Assembly: GCA_903958285.1 (NCBI GenBank)
Contig: CAJBSR010000203.1
Coordinates: 1 to 9,550, forward strand
Length of the DNA: 9,550 nucleotides
Direction of reading: 5' to 3'
Source of the DNA: an uncultured Sphingomonadales bacterium
GTDB lineage: Bacteria > Pseudomonadota > Alphaproteobacteria > Sphingomonadales > Sphingomonadaceae
Part shown: piece by piece, positions 1 through 6,218 of the stretch
Layout: each line of letters opens with the position of its first letter
How positions within the stretch are numbered: position 1 is the first letter of the stretch
Notes under the pieces: model-generated
Database searches by the model: none
What the model was told of the DNA's origin: nothing
What the model saw: only the letters and a program-made list of their open reading frames with translations
Position numbers and translations under genes: made by a program

Positions 1-598
1 CCTTATCCGGAAACTCAAGGGTGAGGGTGCCCTTGGCCTCTGGATCGCTCAGCCGGAATGACAGCTGGCCATTCGCACATACCGCCGCCCCCGACATTTG
101 TGGCCCAACCGCGCGGGTTAACAGGCCATCGGTCAGATACACCGTCATCTGGCCGCTCGCTTCGGTGCAGCGGCCATTTTTGTAGCGCAGGCTCACACCC
201 GAGAGCCGGGTTGTCTCCACACCAGCAGCGCGCATCTCGCGGCCCAACACAAGCCGGGCGTCGACATTGCGGACGCCTTGGCCAGACAGCCCTGCATAGC
301 CTTCGCCCGACATACCCTCGCCCGAAAGCGCAGAGACCCGGAAGCGGGCCGTGCCGGTCAGGAGATCAAGGGGAGAAACCCGCACCTGAAGATCGCCCAA
401 GCGCGCGCCCTTGAAAGATGCATCCAGCATCCGGCCTTTCCAAGCCGTGCCATCAACGGTCCGGGCGGAGAGGCCAGTGTCGCCCAAGCTCGCCACTGAC
501 GCGATGACCGCCAACGGCAATAGCCACAGCGCAAAACCGAAGAACGTAACAACGCCAAAAGCGGTCCATGCGTGCCTTGGAGAGATGCGGGACATCAT
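1..598 (-). CDS. gspN: GspN, T2SS accessory inner-membrane protein (3' end outside window)
   Basis: Reading the minus strand from 598 gives an open frame of 199 codons that runs off the window without a stop. It starts MMSRISPRHAWTAFG, has one N-terminal transmembrane segment (about residues 12-36), and continues as a predicted periplasmic domain. The GspN-like features are the early DGTAWKGRM motif (49-57) and two cysteines, C144 in YKNGRC and C174 in GAAVCANG. In related GspN proteins such cysteines frame the C-terminal half. GspN is present in only some T2SS, and its exact role in the platform is not settled. The ATG at 596-598 overlaps the gspM stop as ATGA. A second ATG follows at once at 593-595, and no clear ribosome binding site precedes either. 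By comparison with the usual length (about 250 aa), roughly 50 residues are probably missing. An alternative GspC-like assignment is less likely because gspC is normally first in the operon. Confidence 0.9.
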   Translation of the reverse strand, partial: MMSRISPRHAWTAFGVVTFFGFALWLLPLAVIASVASLGDTGLSARTVDGTAWKGRMLDASFKGARLGDLQVRVSPLDLLTGTARFRVSALSGEGMSGEGYAGLSGQGVRNVDARLVLGREMRAAGVETTRLSGVSLRYKNGRCTEASGQMTVYLTDGLLTRAVGPQMSGAAVCANGQLSFRLSDPEAKGTLTLEFPDK

Positions 599-1071
599 GC
601 GCCGCGTGCCCGCAGGACAGCATCAAAGGTAACCGTGCCGTCCCCATTTGCGCGAATGCTGGCGGTCTGGGCGATCACGCCCTGCCGTTCAAGCCCGCCG
701 AGCCATGCAAATAGCGCGCGTGCCTTCGCCGCGCTGATGACCACCTGATATTGGCCGGGCTGGCCTTGTTCGTTTTTGGCGAGCGTGAAGCCTGCCTCAA
801 TCGCCGATTGGGTGATGACCGCCCCGACATCGAGCCCACTGTTGGCGGGCGCTGCACCAATGCGCTTGGCTTCGGCGACCATGGCCTGTGTGCGGGACAA
901 CCGGTCAAGCGCCTCGGACTGCACCGTTCGCGACGTTTCAAGATAAGCATTCACCGGCCGCCAGATCAGCAGCCAAGCGACCATTCCGGCAACCAAGGCT
1001 GCAAGAACCAGCAAAAGGATGTGTTCGCGTGGCGTCCGGCCAAGCCACCAGTCCCGCAGGTCGTCCATCAT
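595..1071 (-). CDS. gspM: GspM, platform protein partner of GspL
   Basis: GspM is a small bitopic inner-membrane protein that stabilises GspL in the T2SS platform. The protein is 158 aa, normal for the family. The N-terminus has the GspM-type WWLGRTPREHILL (about 8-20), leading straight into the single transmembrane helix (about 17-37). A periplasmic ferredoxin-like domain follows, including AALFAWLGGL-type sequence (here KARALFAWLGGLERQGV) and ending TVTFDAVLRARGA. The first ATG (1069-1071) overlaps the gspL stop as ATGA. A second ATG follows at once (1066-1068). GAGGG upstream is 4 nt from the first and 7 nt from the second, so the second may be the true start, giving 157 aa. The TGA overlaps the gspN ATG. 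Confidence 0.94.
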   Translation of the reverse strand: MMDDLRDWWLGRTPREHILLLVLAALVAGMVAWLLIWRPVNAYLETSRTVQSEALDRLSRTQAMVAEAKRIGAAPANSGLDVGAVITQSAIEAGFTLAKNEQGQPGQYQVVISAAKARALFAWLGGLERQGVIAQTASIRANGDGTVTFDAVLRARGA

Positions 1072-2126
1072 TTCACCCTCACTTCAAATTCGGTGCGGCG
1101 GGCGCCGTTGGTCACACTGGTCGGCCCCCGGTTAACCTCTAGTCCAGCGGCCCGGATGCGGTCTGCCATCGCCAGCAAGTCTGCTTCATTCGGTGCCTGC
1201 ACCGTCGCCTTGGCAACGCCCTGCGCATCGAAGGTGAGCGCGGCGAGGGAACTGCCCTTGGTCGATTTCACCGCATCCAGAAGGGCCGCAGCCGTCGGGC
1301 TAAAGCCAAGGCCGGGTCCGCGCAGCGCGGTCAGCCGCCGTTCCAGCGCGGCCTGAGGCTCCAACTCTTCGCCGGCGACGACCGTGCGGGCAAGATCATC
1401 GGATGTCCGGTCAATCTGCGCCGCCGACAGTTGCAGGCGCACAGCAAGCATCAAGGGGGTGAGAACGGTTGCCAGCAAGATGAGGCTGACAAGGACGCCG
1501 CATATCTGGGCAAAGCGCCGCGTTGATCCCCAAGAGCGCGCGGGCGCAAAGGCCCCCTGCCGCAAATCAACCTCGGCGGTCACCACCGCACGGGCCAATT
1601 GAAGGACCGCGTCTTCCTCAGTCCGTTGCTCAACATGCTGGTTGGCAATCAGAACCTCGTCATAAGCCGGGTCCGATAGGAAGGCGAGATCGCCGCTCCG
1701 CAGCACCGTTTCTTCGCCCACGGCCATGCGGACAAAGCCCTGTTCCACAGCCGCCGGAACAAGCTGTGCCGGAATGATCGGTGTAGGCGCGAGGCCCGCC
1801 TCTGTCAGTTCGTCCAGCCAAGCGGCGAAGCGGTGGCGGTCAACGACAGCAATATGGGCACCGGCTGCAAAATGCAGGTTCTCAGGCGCGGCAAGGACGC
1901 TATCTGCTGCGACCCGCTGGCCAATGGCGACGGCCTGCGCGCGGGGGAGGCCTGCGCCAAGGCCCATGAAGAGCGTCGTTTCAGCCGCCGGATAAATGGC
2001 CGCGACCGCTTCATTCTCGGCACGTTCGGGCAAGCCAATGCCGGACTGGACCGGCGCGCCATCCGCAAAGCGCCACCAGCGCGTCTGTTCTCCAGCTAAG
2101 AGAACCAGTCCCGTATACTCTGTCAC
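1068..2126 (-). CDS. gspL: GspL, platform protein that recruits the ATPase
   Basis: GspL is a bitopic inner-membrane protein. Its cytoplasmic actin-like domain binds GspE, and its periplasmic ferredoxin-like domain pairs with GspM. The protein is 352 aa, somewhat shorter than gammaproteobacterial versions. Residues 1 to about 200 are cytoplasmic and end in VDLRQGAFAP (186-195), the conserved GspL motif just before the membrane. One transmembrane helix lies at about 206-230 (AQICGVLVSLILLATVLTPL). A coiled, acidic/Arg-rich stretch follows (about 235-268), then the small C-terminal domain. The start is GTG at 2124-2126, overlapping the gspK stop as GTGA, with GGGGGA 5 nt upstream. The stop overlaps the gspM start. 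The call is supported by the motif, topology and position between gspK and gspM. Confidence 0.94.
   Translation of the reverse strand: MTEYTGLVLLAGEQTRWWRFADGAPVQSGIGLPERAENEAVAAIYPAAETTLFMGLGAGLPRAQAVAIGQRVAADSVLAAPENLHFAAGAHIAVVDRHRFAAWLDELTEAGLAPTPIIPAQLVPAAVEQGFVRMAVGEETVLRSGDLAFLSDPAYDEVLIANQHVEQRTEEDAVLQLARAVVTAEVDLRQGAFAPARSWGSTRRFAQICGVLVSLILLATVLTPLMLAVRLQLSAAQIDRTSDDLARTVVAGEELEPQAALERRLTALRGPGLGFSPTAAALLDAVKSTKGSSLAALTFDAQGVAKATVQAPNEADLLAMADRIRAAGLEVNRGPTSVTNGARRTEFEVRVK
1076..1080 (-). promoter_or_regulatory. Ribosome binding site for gspM
   Basis: The minus strand reads GAGGG, 4 nt before the first ATG (1069-1071) and 7 nt before the second (1066-1068). The spacing suits the second ATG better. 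Confidence 0.5.
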
Positions 2127-3109
2127 GAATTTCCCCCAAAACTTCGCCGGACGGTTTTGATGACCTGCATCCGGCCATCCAGCAAGCTGGACTGACGGAA
2201 TTGGATGCCGCCCAGTTCGATCGCAATAGCCAGATCAAACCAGGTCGTCCGCAATTGTGGCTGGCCGAGCACTTCCGCCGCGGGTGTGACCCCGCCCAGT
2301 GCTGGCAGCTTCCAGAAATCGACCATGCTCGAATAGCCATCAGCTGGCCGCTCCGCGATGAGCTTGCGGGCAGAGGCATCAGGCAATTGGCCCGGCAGCA
2401 ACATCATCAGCAAGGGAAACTGTTTCTCGGTCAATGTGTTGACGTTGAGCGGCGACAATTCCGTGTCGGGCAGGGCGCAGATCCAAGGGCGCAAGGCCGT
2501 GAAGACCTCAGGCGAAACACCCGCAACGGCCCGCAACTCACTGGCATCGGCCATCAGCGTATTGCCGGTGCGATAGCCATCATAGCTTTCGTCTTCCGCG
2601 CCACCGGGCAGCGGCTGGGTATCGCTATCGATCCAGTCGGTTGCGGCCAGCGAAATCCGGCGTGCGGTCGGTCTGGCGATGCCGATGGCGACCATCAGGC
2701 CTTCAAATTGGACAATCGCGGCAGGCCGCGCGGTATAGCCGCCTTCTCCGCCGCCTATGACAAGCGAGTTCAGGTTGAAGCAGTTTCCGGCATCACGCAG
2801 CGTCACCGTGGCGGTGCCGCCATCAATGGGAAAGGGCATGGGTTTGCCCATCCAGCCACCGGCCAAGGTTGTGCGCCCCGGCGATGCCTGCGCGATACTG
2901 GCAATGCGGGAGGCCGCAACCAACTCGCCGGCCTGCGCATAAGCGCGGGACTGGTCCATCGCCGACATATTTCCCGCAAGCCGCGTGGCAATCGTCAACT
3001 TGTCCAGCGCCGACATGGCGAGGACCGAGATGACGGCGACCAGCAACAGCACCGTCAGGAGGGCGGCGCCTTCCTCTTTGCCCCGATCGGTTTTGCTCTC
3101 GCCGATCAT
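2123..3109 (-). CDS. gspK: GspK, tip minor pseudopilin
   Basis: GspK is the large minor pseudopilin at the pseudopilus tip. The protein is 328 aa. The N-terminus (EEGAALLTVLLLVAVISVLA) gives a likely cleavage after G14. The residue at mature position 5 is Thr19 instead of Glu, as expected for GspK, whose lack of Glu5 fits its tip position. The periplasmic part shows the family motifs CFNLNSLV (about 110-117), TDWIDSDTQPLPGGAEDESY (157-176), LRAVAGVSPEVFTALRPWI (192-210) and LSPLNVNTL (218-226). The aspartate-rich middle motif is the region that binds calcium in characterised GspK. Two cysteines (C110, C211) could form a periplasmic disulfide; this is inference. The ATG overlaps the gspJ stop as ATGA and has only a weak G-rich stretch upstream, suggesting coupled translation. 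The TGA overlaps the gspL GTG. Confidence 0.95.
   Translation of the reverse strand: MIGESKTDRGKEEGAALLTVLLLVAVISVLAMSALDKLTIATRLAGNMSAMDQSRAYAQAGELVAASRIASIAQASPGRTTLAGGWMGKPMPFPIDGGTATVTLRDAGNCFNLNSLVIGGGEGGYTARPAAIVQFEGLMVAIGIARPTARRISLAATDWIDSDTQPLPGGAEDESYDGYRTGNTLMADASELRAVAGVSPEVFTALRPWICALPDTELSPLNVNTLTEKQFPLLMMLLPGQLPDASARKLIAERPADGYSSMVDFWKLPALGGVTPAAEVLGQPQLRTTWFDLAIAIELGGIQFRQSSLLDGRMQVIKTVRRSFGGNS
2132..2137 (-). promoter_or_regulatory. Ribosome binding site for gspL
   Basis: The minus strand reads GGGGGA, 5 nt before the GTG at 2124-2126, inside the last codons of gspK. It supports the GTG start, which overlaps the gspK stop as GTGA. Confidence 0.5.
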
Positions 3110-3702
3110 GCGCCGGCCCCGACCAGAAAGACGCGACGTACGGAGACCCCGTCACGCTGGACGAGTGTGAGCTCGGCGGCAACGGGAAGGGCGGTCGGAT
3201 CTTCATTGGTCGCGCCGTCGCCCCATTGGCCCTTCGCATCGCGCAGCCGGACCGTTGCTGAGGCGAGGTCCTGCGCCAGCGTCATTTCCGTTTCAGACCC
3301 GGCGCCATCCAGCATGGGACGGGCCGCACGGACCAGACGGTTGCCCTCCATGCGCAGGTCCACGCGCTGGAGTTCGGCCCTTGAAGCGTCGGTCGTGTTC
3401 GACCAGCCGGCCCGCACATAAGAGAGCAAACGCCCATCGCCGGGCCCAGCAAAGGCGGGTTCCAACCGACCATTGGCATCGCGCGTCGGGCGCGCGACGG
3501 CCTGTTGCAGATCTGCCTGTAGCAACGCCGATATGCGCCGTTCTCCCGCCACCTTGCCCAGCGCCGTGCCGACGTAAGCCTGTGTTGAGACGGCCGCGCC
3601 AAGCATGCTTGTGCCCGCGGCCGCCAGCAGGCCGAAGATCGCCAAGGCGACAACCAGCTCGACAAGGGTGAAGCCCTGCGTCTCGTGCGTGGCGGCCGTC
3701 AT
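3106..3702 (-). CDS. gspJ: GspJ, minor pseudopilin
   Basis: GspJ is a minor pseudopilin that forms the tip complex with GspI and GspK. The precursor is 198 aa. Cleavage is predicted at G10/F11 in TQGFTLVELVVALAIFGLL, with Glu at mature position 5 (E15), followed by a hydrophobic helix to about residue 36. The segment ERRISALLQADLQQAVARP, with R73 following, matches the usual GspJ region after the helix. The remainder is the larger periplasmic beta domain ending in VRRVFLVGAGA. The ATG at 3700-3702 overlaps the gspI stop as ATGA, with GGAAA 5 nt upstream. The open frame extends to 3816 inside gspI, but that extension is Arg/Pro-rich and does not resemble a leader. The 3' end overlaps the gspK start as ATGA. 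Confidence 0.94.
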   Translation of the reverse strand: MTAATHETQGFTLVELVVALAIFGLLAAAGTSMLGAAVSTQAYVGTALGKVAGERRISALLQADLQQAVARPTRDANGRLEPAFAGPGDGRLLSYVRAGWSNTTDASRAELQRVDLRMEGNRLVRAARPMLDGAGSETEMTLAQDLASATVRLRDAKGQWGDGATNEDPTALPVAAELTLVQRDGVSVRRVFLVGAGA

Positions 3703-4061
3703 TTTGATTTCCGAACAACCGTCAGGGCCCCGGCAAAGCGGCGTTGGGGGTCTGTGACTGTGACGTCGACGCGGAGCAGGGCCGGGTCCGCCGTGCGGCT
3801 TGTTGTGCGCGCCCAAATCCAGCTGCGGCCGCCATTTTCGGTGGTGCCAACCGCACGGCCAACCGACGGCGCTACGGGATCGGTGATTGTTTCGGCGGCA
3901 ATGTTCTGCGCCACGATCTGCCCAAAGGTCCGCGTGGCGACATCTGCTGACGTGCGCACGGTTGCGGCGTTCAGCCGGATCAGGGCGAGCGCGGTGAGAC
4001 TGAAGATGGCCAGCGCCACCATCATTTCGATGAGGGTAAAGCCAGACTCACGATCCGACAT
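3699..4061 (-). CDS. gspI: GspI, minor pseudopilin
   Basis: GspI is a minor pseudopilin of the tip complex with GspJ and GspK, thought to initiate pseudopilus assembly. The precursor is 120 aa, normal for the family. It has a short leader MSDRESG, cleavage at G7/F8 and Glu at mature position 5 (E12) in GFTLIEMMVALAIFSL. The family-typical AQNIAAE motif follows at about 51-57. The chosen ATG (4059-4061) has GAAGG 8 nt upstream and gives a leader of normal length. The open frame runs back to 4208 with further Mets (for example at 4079), but those add residues unlike any prepilin leader and lie deeper inside gspH. The gene overlaps gspH by 14 nt, and its TGA overlaps the gspJ ATG as ATGA. Confidence 0.94.
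   Translation of the reverse strand: MSDRESGFTLIEMMVALAIFSLTALALIRLNAATVRTSADVATRTFGQIVAQNIAAETITDPVAPSVGRAVGTTENGGRSWIWARTTSRTADPALLRVDVTVTDPQRRFAGALTVVRKSK
3708..3712 (-). promoter_or_regulatory. Ribosome binding site for gspJ
   Basis: The minus strand reads GGAAA, 5 nt before the ATG that overlaps the gspI stop as ATGA. It is a modest site but correctly spaced. Confidence 0.45.
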
Positions 4062-4521
4062 GGACCGCGCCTTCGGCATCAATCGACACGCCAATGGCGG
4101 TGTCATTGTGCAACAGGGAAACCTTCGCCGGTTCGCTCGGCAGGCCCGTGGGATCAAATACGATCCGTAAGTCCCCATTGGCGGCCGTGTTGGCTCGCGT
4201 CTTTGCATCCCAGCGGACGGGCGCGAACGGCTTTTCGGTCATCGCCATCCACCGGCCATCCAGCCGCCGTTCAAACCGGTAGCTTTGCGGCCCAATGGCG
4301 ACAGCCATATCGCGGCCCTCGATGATCGCAGCATCCCGCAAGGCTGAGGTCCGCGCCGCAAAGGCCTCCGCTTCGTTCCGCACCGAACCCGCCGGGTCCC
4401 GCATGTTGAGGGCGACCGCCGTTGTGGCGACGCCCAATATGGCCACCACGACCATGAGTTCCACCAGGGTAAATCCCTGCTGGTCCTCTGGTGTCTCATG
4501 GGGTGCCGAATTGCGGGTCAT
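4048..4521 (-). CDS. gspH: GspH, minor pseudopilin
   Basis: GspH is a minor pseudopilin, expected in the complex that caps or joins the pseudopilus. The precursor is 157 aa. The cleavage site is G16/F17 in QQGFTLVELMVVVAILG, with Glu at mature position 5 (E21) and a hydrophobic helix to about residue 38. The rest is a predicted soluble beta-rich domain. It includes YRFERRLDGRW, a stretch common after the helix in this family, and the FDPTGLPSEP turn (about 122-131) often seen in GspH/FimT-type proteins. Identity as GspH rather than another pilin-like protein rests on its position between gspG and gspI and on this C-terminal pattern. The ATG lies 17 nt after the gspG stop, the largest gap in the window, and I see no Shine-Dalgarno sequence there. 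The 3' end overlaps gspI by 14 nt. Confidence 0.93.
   Translation of the reverse strand: MTRNSAPHETPEDQQGFTLVELMVVVAILGVATTAVALNMRDPAGSVRNEAEAFAARTSALRDAAIIEGRDMAVAIGPQSYRFERRLDGRWMAMTEKPFAPVRWDAKTRANTAANGDLRIVFDPTGLPSEPAKVSLLHNDTAIGVSIDAEGAVHVGS
4070..4074 (-). promoter_or_regulatory. Ribosome binding site for gspI
   Basis: The minus strand reads GAAGG, 8 nt before the ATG at 4059-4061, inside the end of gspH. It selects this ATG over the in-frame upstream ATGs. Confidence 0.6.
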
Positions 4522-4538
4522 GTGCGAGGACTGGTCCG

Positions 4539-4982
4539 TTACTGCCAGCTGCCGATGTCAGCCGCGTCGCCTTCGCCGCCTTCGGCACCGTCGGCCCCGA
4601 AGGAATAGATATCGAAGGCGCCATGCTGGCCCGGCTGACGATACTGGTAGTCCTTACCCCAAGGGTCTTTGGGGAGCTTGCGGATATAGCCGCCTGTGCC
4701 GCCCGGCGCTGCGCTCGTCCCGCCGAGCAGGGCATTGAGGCCTTCGGCTCCGTCCGGGTAGCGCAGCGTGTTCAGGCGGTACATTTCGACAGCCTGGCTC
4801 AGCGTTGCGATATCGGCCTTGGCCTTGCTCTGCATCGCTTTGTCCTGGCTCGGCAAGACGTTGATCATGACGACGGTGGCCAAAAGGCCGATGATGACAA
4901 TGACGACCAGCAGCTCGACGAGGCTGAAGCCGTCTTCATTGTCCTGATCCGTTTCTGCAGCGGGGAGGGGTTTGTGTTTCAT
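4539..4982 (-). CDS. gspG: GspG, major pseudopilin
   Basis: GspG is the major pseudopilin and forms the body of the periplasmic pseudopilus. The precursor is 147 aa. The prepilin peptidase site is G18/F19 in DGFSLVELLVVIVIIGLL, with the conserved Glu at mature position 5 (E23), followed by the hydrophobic N-terminal helix (about 19-42). The C-terminal part carries the GspG hallmark KDPWGKDYQYRQPGQHG and then DIYSFGADGAEGGEGDAADIG, the loop that binds calcium in characterised homologues. The leader is long (18 residues) and net acidic, which is unusual. The ATG at 4980-4982 lies 9 nt after the gspF stop with GAAAGG 5 nt upstream, one of the better ribosome binding sites in the window. The gene ends in TAA, unlike the TGA stops of the other genes seen here. 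Processing requires a GspO/PilD prepilin peptidase, not encoded in this window. Confidence 0.97.
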   Translation of the reverse strand: MKHKPLPAAETDQDNEDGFSLVELLVVIVIIGLLATVVMINVLPSQDKAMQSKAKADIATLSQAVEMYRLNTLRYPDGAEGLNALLGGTSAAPGGTGGYIRKLPKDPWGKDYQYRQPGQHGAFDIYSFGADGAEGGEGDAADIGSWQ

Positions 4983-4987
4983 GTCAG

Positions 4988-4993
4988 CCTTTC
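4988..4993 (-). promoter_or_regulatory. Ribosome binding site for gspG
   Basis: The minus strand reads GAAAGG, 5 nt before the gspG ATG, overlapping the gspF stop codon. It is one of the clearest sites in the window, fitting a protein needed in excess over the minor pseudopilins. Confidence 0.6.
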
Positions 4994-6218
4994 AAGCAGC
5001 AGCCAGCGTTTCGATCTGAAGGATGGGAAGCAGGATCGCGAGCACGATCAGCGCCACGACGCAGCCCATGATCACAATGATAGCAGGTTCGAGGAGCGAC
5101 AACGCGGTCGCTGTGAAGCGATCAAATTCGCGTTCCAGATAATCGGCGGACCGTTCCAGCATCTGATCGAGCTGGCCTGAGCTCTCTCCCGACGCCGTGA
5201 GGTACACCAGAAGCGGCGGAAAGACGCCTGCGCGCTTCAGTGCTGCCGACAGGCTGCCGCCGCTGCGCACAGCCTCTGCAATGTCCTGCGTGGCGACGCG
5301 CAGCGCGCGGTTATGGACGGTCTGGCCGGTCAATAGCAGGCCCTCGAGAAGGGGGAGGCGGCTGGCGACCATCGTTGCCAAGGTGCGCGCCATCCGCGCC
5401 GCGTGCAGATCGCGGATGAGTTTGCCCACCAGCGGAAGCCGCAGGATGGCGCGGTCAAACCGGAGGCGCGTCTCGGGCTGCCGCAGACTATGGGCACCGA
5501 ACAGAGCGCCGCCCAGAAGCACCGCGAGAATGAGGGGCCACCAGTTCGCTAGGAAGCTTGAAAGCGAAATGATGATCCGGGTCAGCAGCGGCAATTGCTG
5601 GCCGACATTGTCAAACTGCTCAACGATGCGGGGCACGACCCAGACCATCAGCGCGAAGACGACGACCATGGCCACTACGGTCAGGACGATGGGATAGGCC
5701 AGTGCCGCTGTAATGCGGCCACGCACTTCGGCCTGCCGTTCCTGAAGATCTGCCAGCCGGTCAAGGATCTGGGGCAGGGTTCCTGCGGCTTCGCCTGCAG
5801 ACACCATCGCACGGAAGAGGGGTGGGAAGCTGCGGGGTGCGCGCGCCATCGCCTCGGCAAGGCGCAAGCCTTCAAACACACCGCCATGCACGTCGCTCGC
5901 AATCTGGCGGACATGGTCCTGCTCGGTCTGGCGCACGATGGTGCGCAGCGCTTCTTCCAGCGGAGAGACAGCACAGAGGGTCGACAGCTGCCGCGTGAAC
6001 AAGGTGAGTTGCTGCGCTGACATCTTGCGCTGCTTGAAGCGTGCGAGCGAAAACAGAGGTGTGCGTGCCGCTGTCCGTCCGGTCGAATGAGTGACTTCAA
6101 CGGGGTAGAGATTGCGGCGCTGCAGCAGGTCGCGGGCGGCCCGCGCGTCCTCTGCGTCTATCGTGCCGCGCCGTTCACGCCCGGACGCGTCAATCGCGGC
6201 GTAATCAAAGCTGCTCAC
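4992..6218 (-). CDS. gspF: GspF, T2SS inner-membrane platform protein
   Basis: GspF is the polytopic inner-membrane protein at the centre of the assembly platform. It contacts GspE and GspL and is thought to move pseudopilin subunits into the growing pseudopilus. From the preferred GTG start it is 408 aa, the normal length. It has the two T2SSF repeats: one at about residues 65-190 (QLTLFTRQLSTL, then FRAMVSAGEAAGTL) and one at about 268-392 (ARTLATMVASRLPL, then YLTASGESSGQL). Three hydrophobic segments lie at about 175-197, 222-245 and 376-400. The GTG at 6216-6218 is chosen because AGGA lies 8 nt upstream and because family members begin Met-x-x-Phe-x-Tyr, matching MSSFDY. An ATG at 6225-6227 would add three residues but has no spaced ribosome binding site. 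A still longer open frame to 6347 lies inside gspE and is unlikely. The gene overlaps gspE by 14 nt, or 23 nt from the ATG. The conserved glycine in both repeat loops is replaced. Confidence 0.95.
   Translation of the reverse strand: MSSFDYAAIDASGRERRGTIDAEDARAARDLLQRRNLYPVEVTHSTGRTAARTPLFSLARFKQRKMSAQQLTLFTRQLSTLCAVSPLEEALRTIVRQTEQDHVRQIASDVHGGVFEGLRLAEAMARAPRSFPPLFRAMVSAGEAAGTLPQILDRLADLQERQAEVRGRITAALAYPIVLTVVAMVVVFALMVWVVPRIVEQFDNVGQQLPLLTRIIISLSSFLANWWPLILAVLLGGALFGAHSLRQPETRLRFDRAILRLPLVGKLIRDLHAARMARTLATMVASRLPLLEGLLLTGQTVHNRALRVATQDIAEAVRSGGSLSAALKRAGVFPPLLVYLTASGESSGQLDQMLERSADYLEREFDRFTATALSLLEPAIIVIMGCVVALIVLAILLPILQIETLAAA

Noticed and set aside
2201..3421. 406-codon open frame on the plus strand
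   Set aside because: It lies antisense to gspK and gspJ, whose protein motifs are clear. Its predicted protein is Arg/Gln/Gly-rich with no recognisable domain, as expected from the antisense of a GC-rich gene.
3703..3816. N-terminal extension of gspJ to an upstream start
   Set aside because: The Arg/Pro-rich extension lies inside gspI. The ATG at 3702 gives a normal leader and an ATGA overlap.
4062..4208. N-terminal extension of gspI to an upstream start
   Set aside because: The extension overlaps gspH by 161 nt, resembles no prepilin leader, and the internal ATG at 4061 has a well-spaced GAAGG.
4522..4538. Small inverted repeat GGACCAGTCC between gspG and gspH as a terminator
   Set aside because: The stem is only 3-4 base pairs with no following T-run, too weak to call a terminator.
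4491..5180. 229-codon open frame on the plus strand
   Set aside because: It is antisense to gspG and the end of gspF. It is a His/Asp/Gln-rich translation without domain features.
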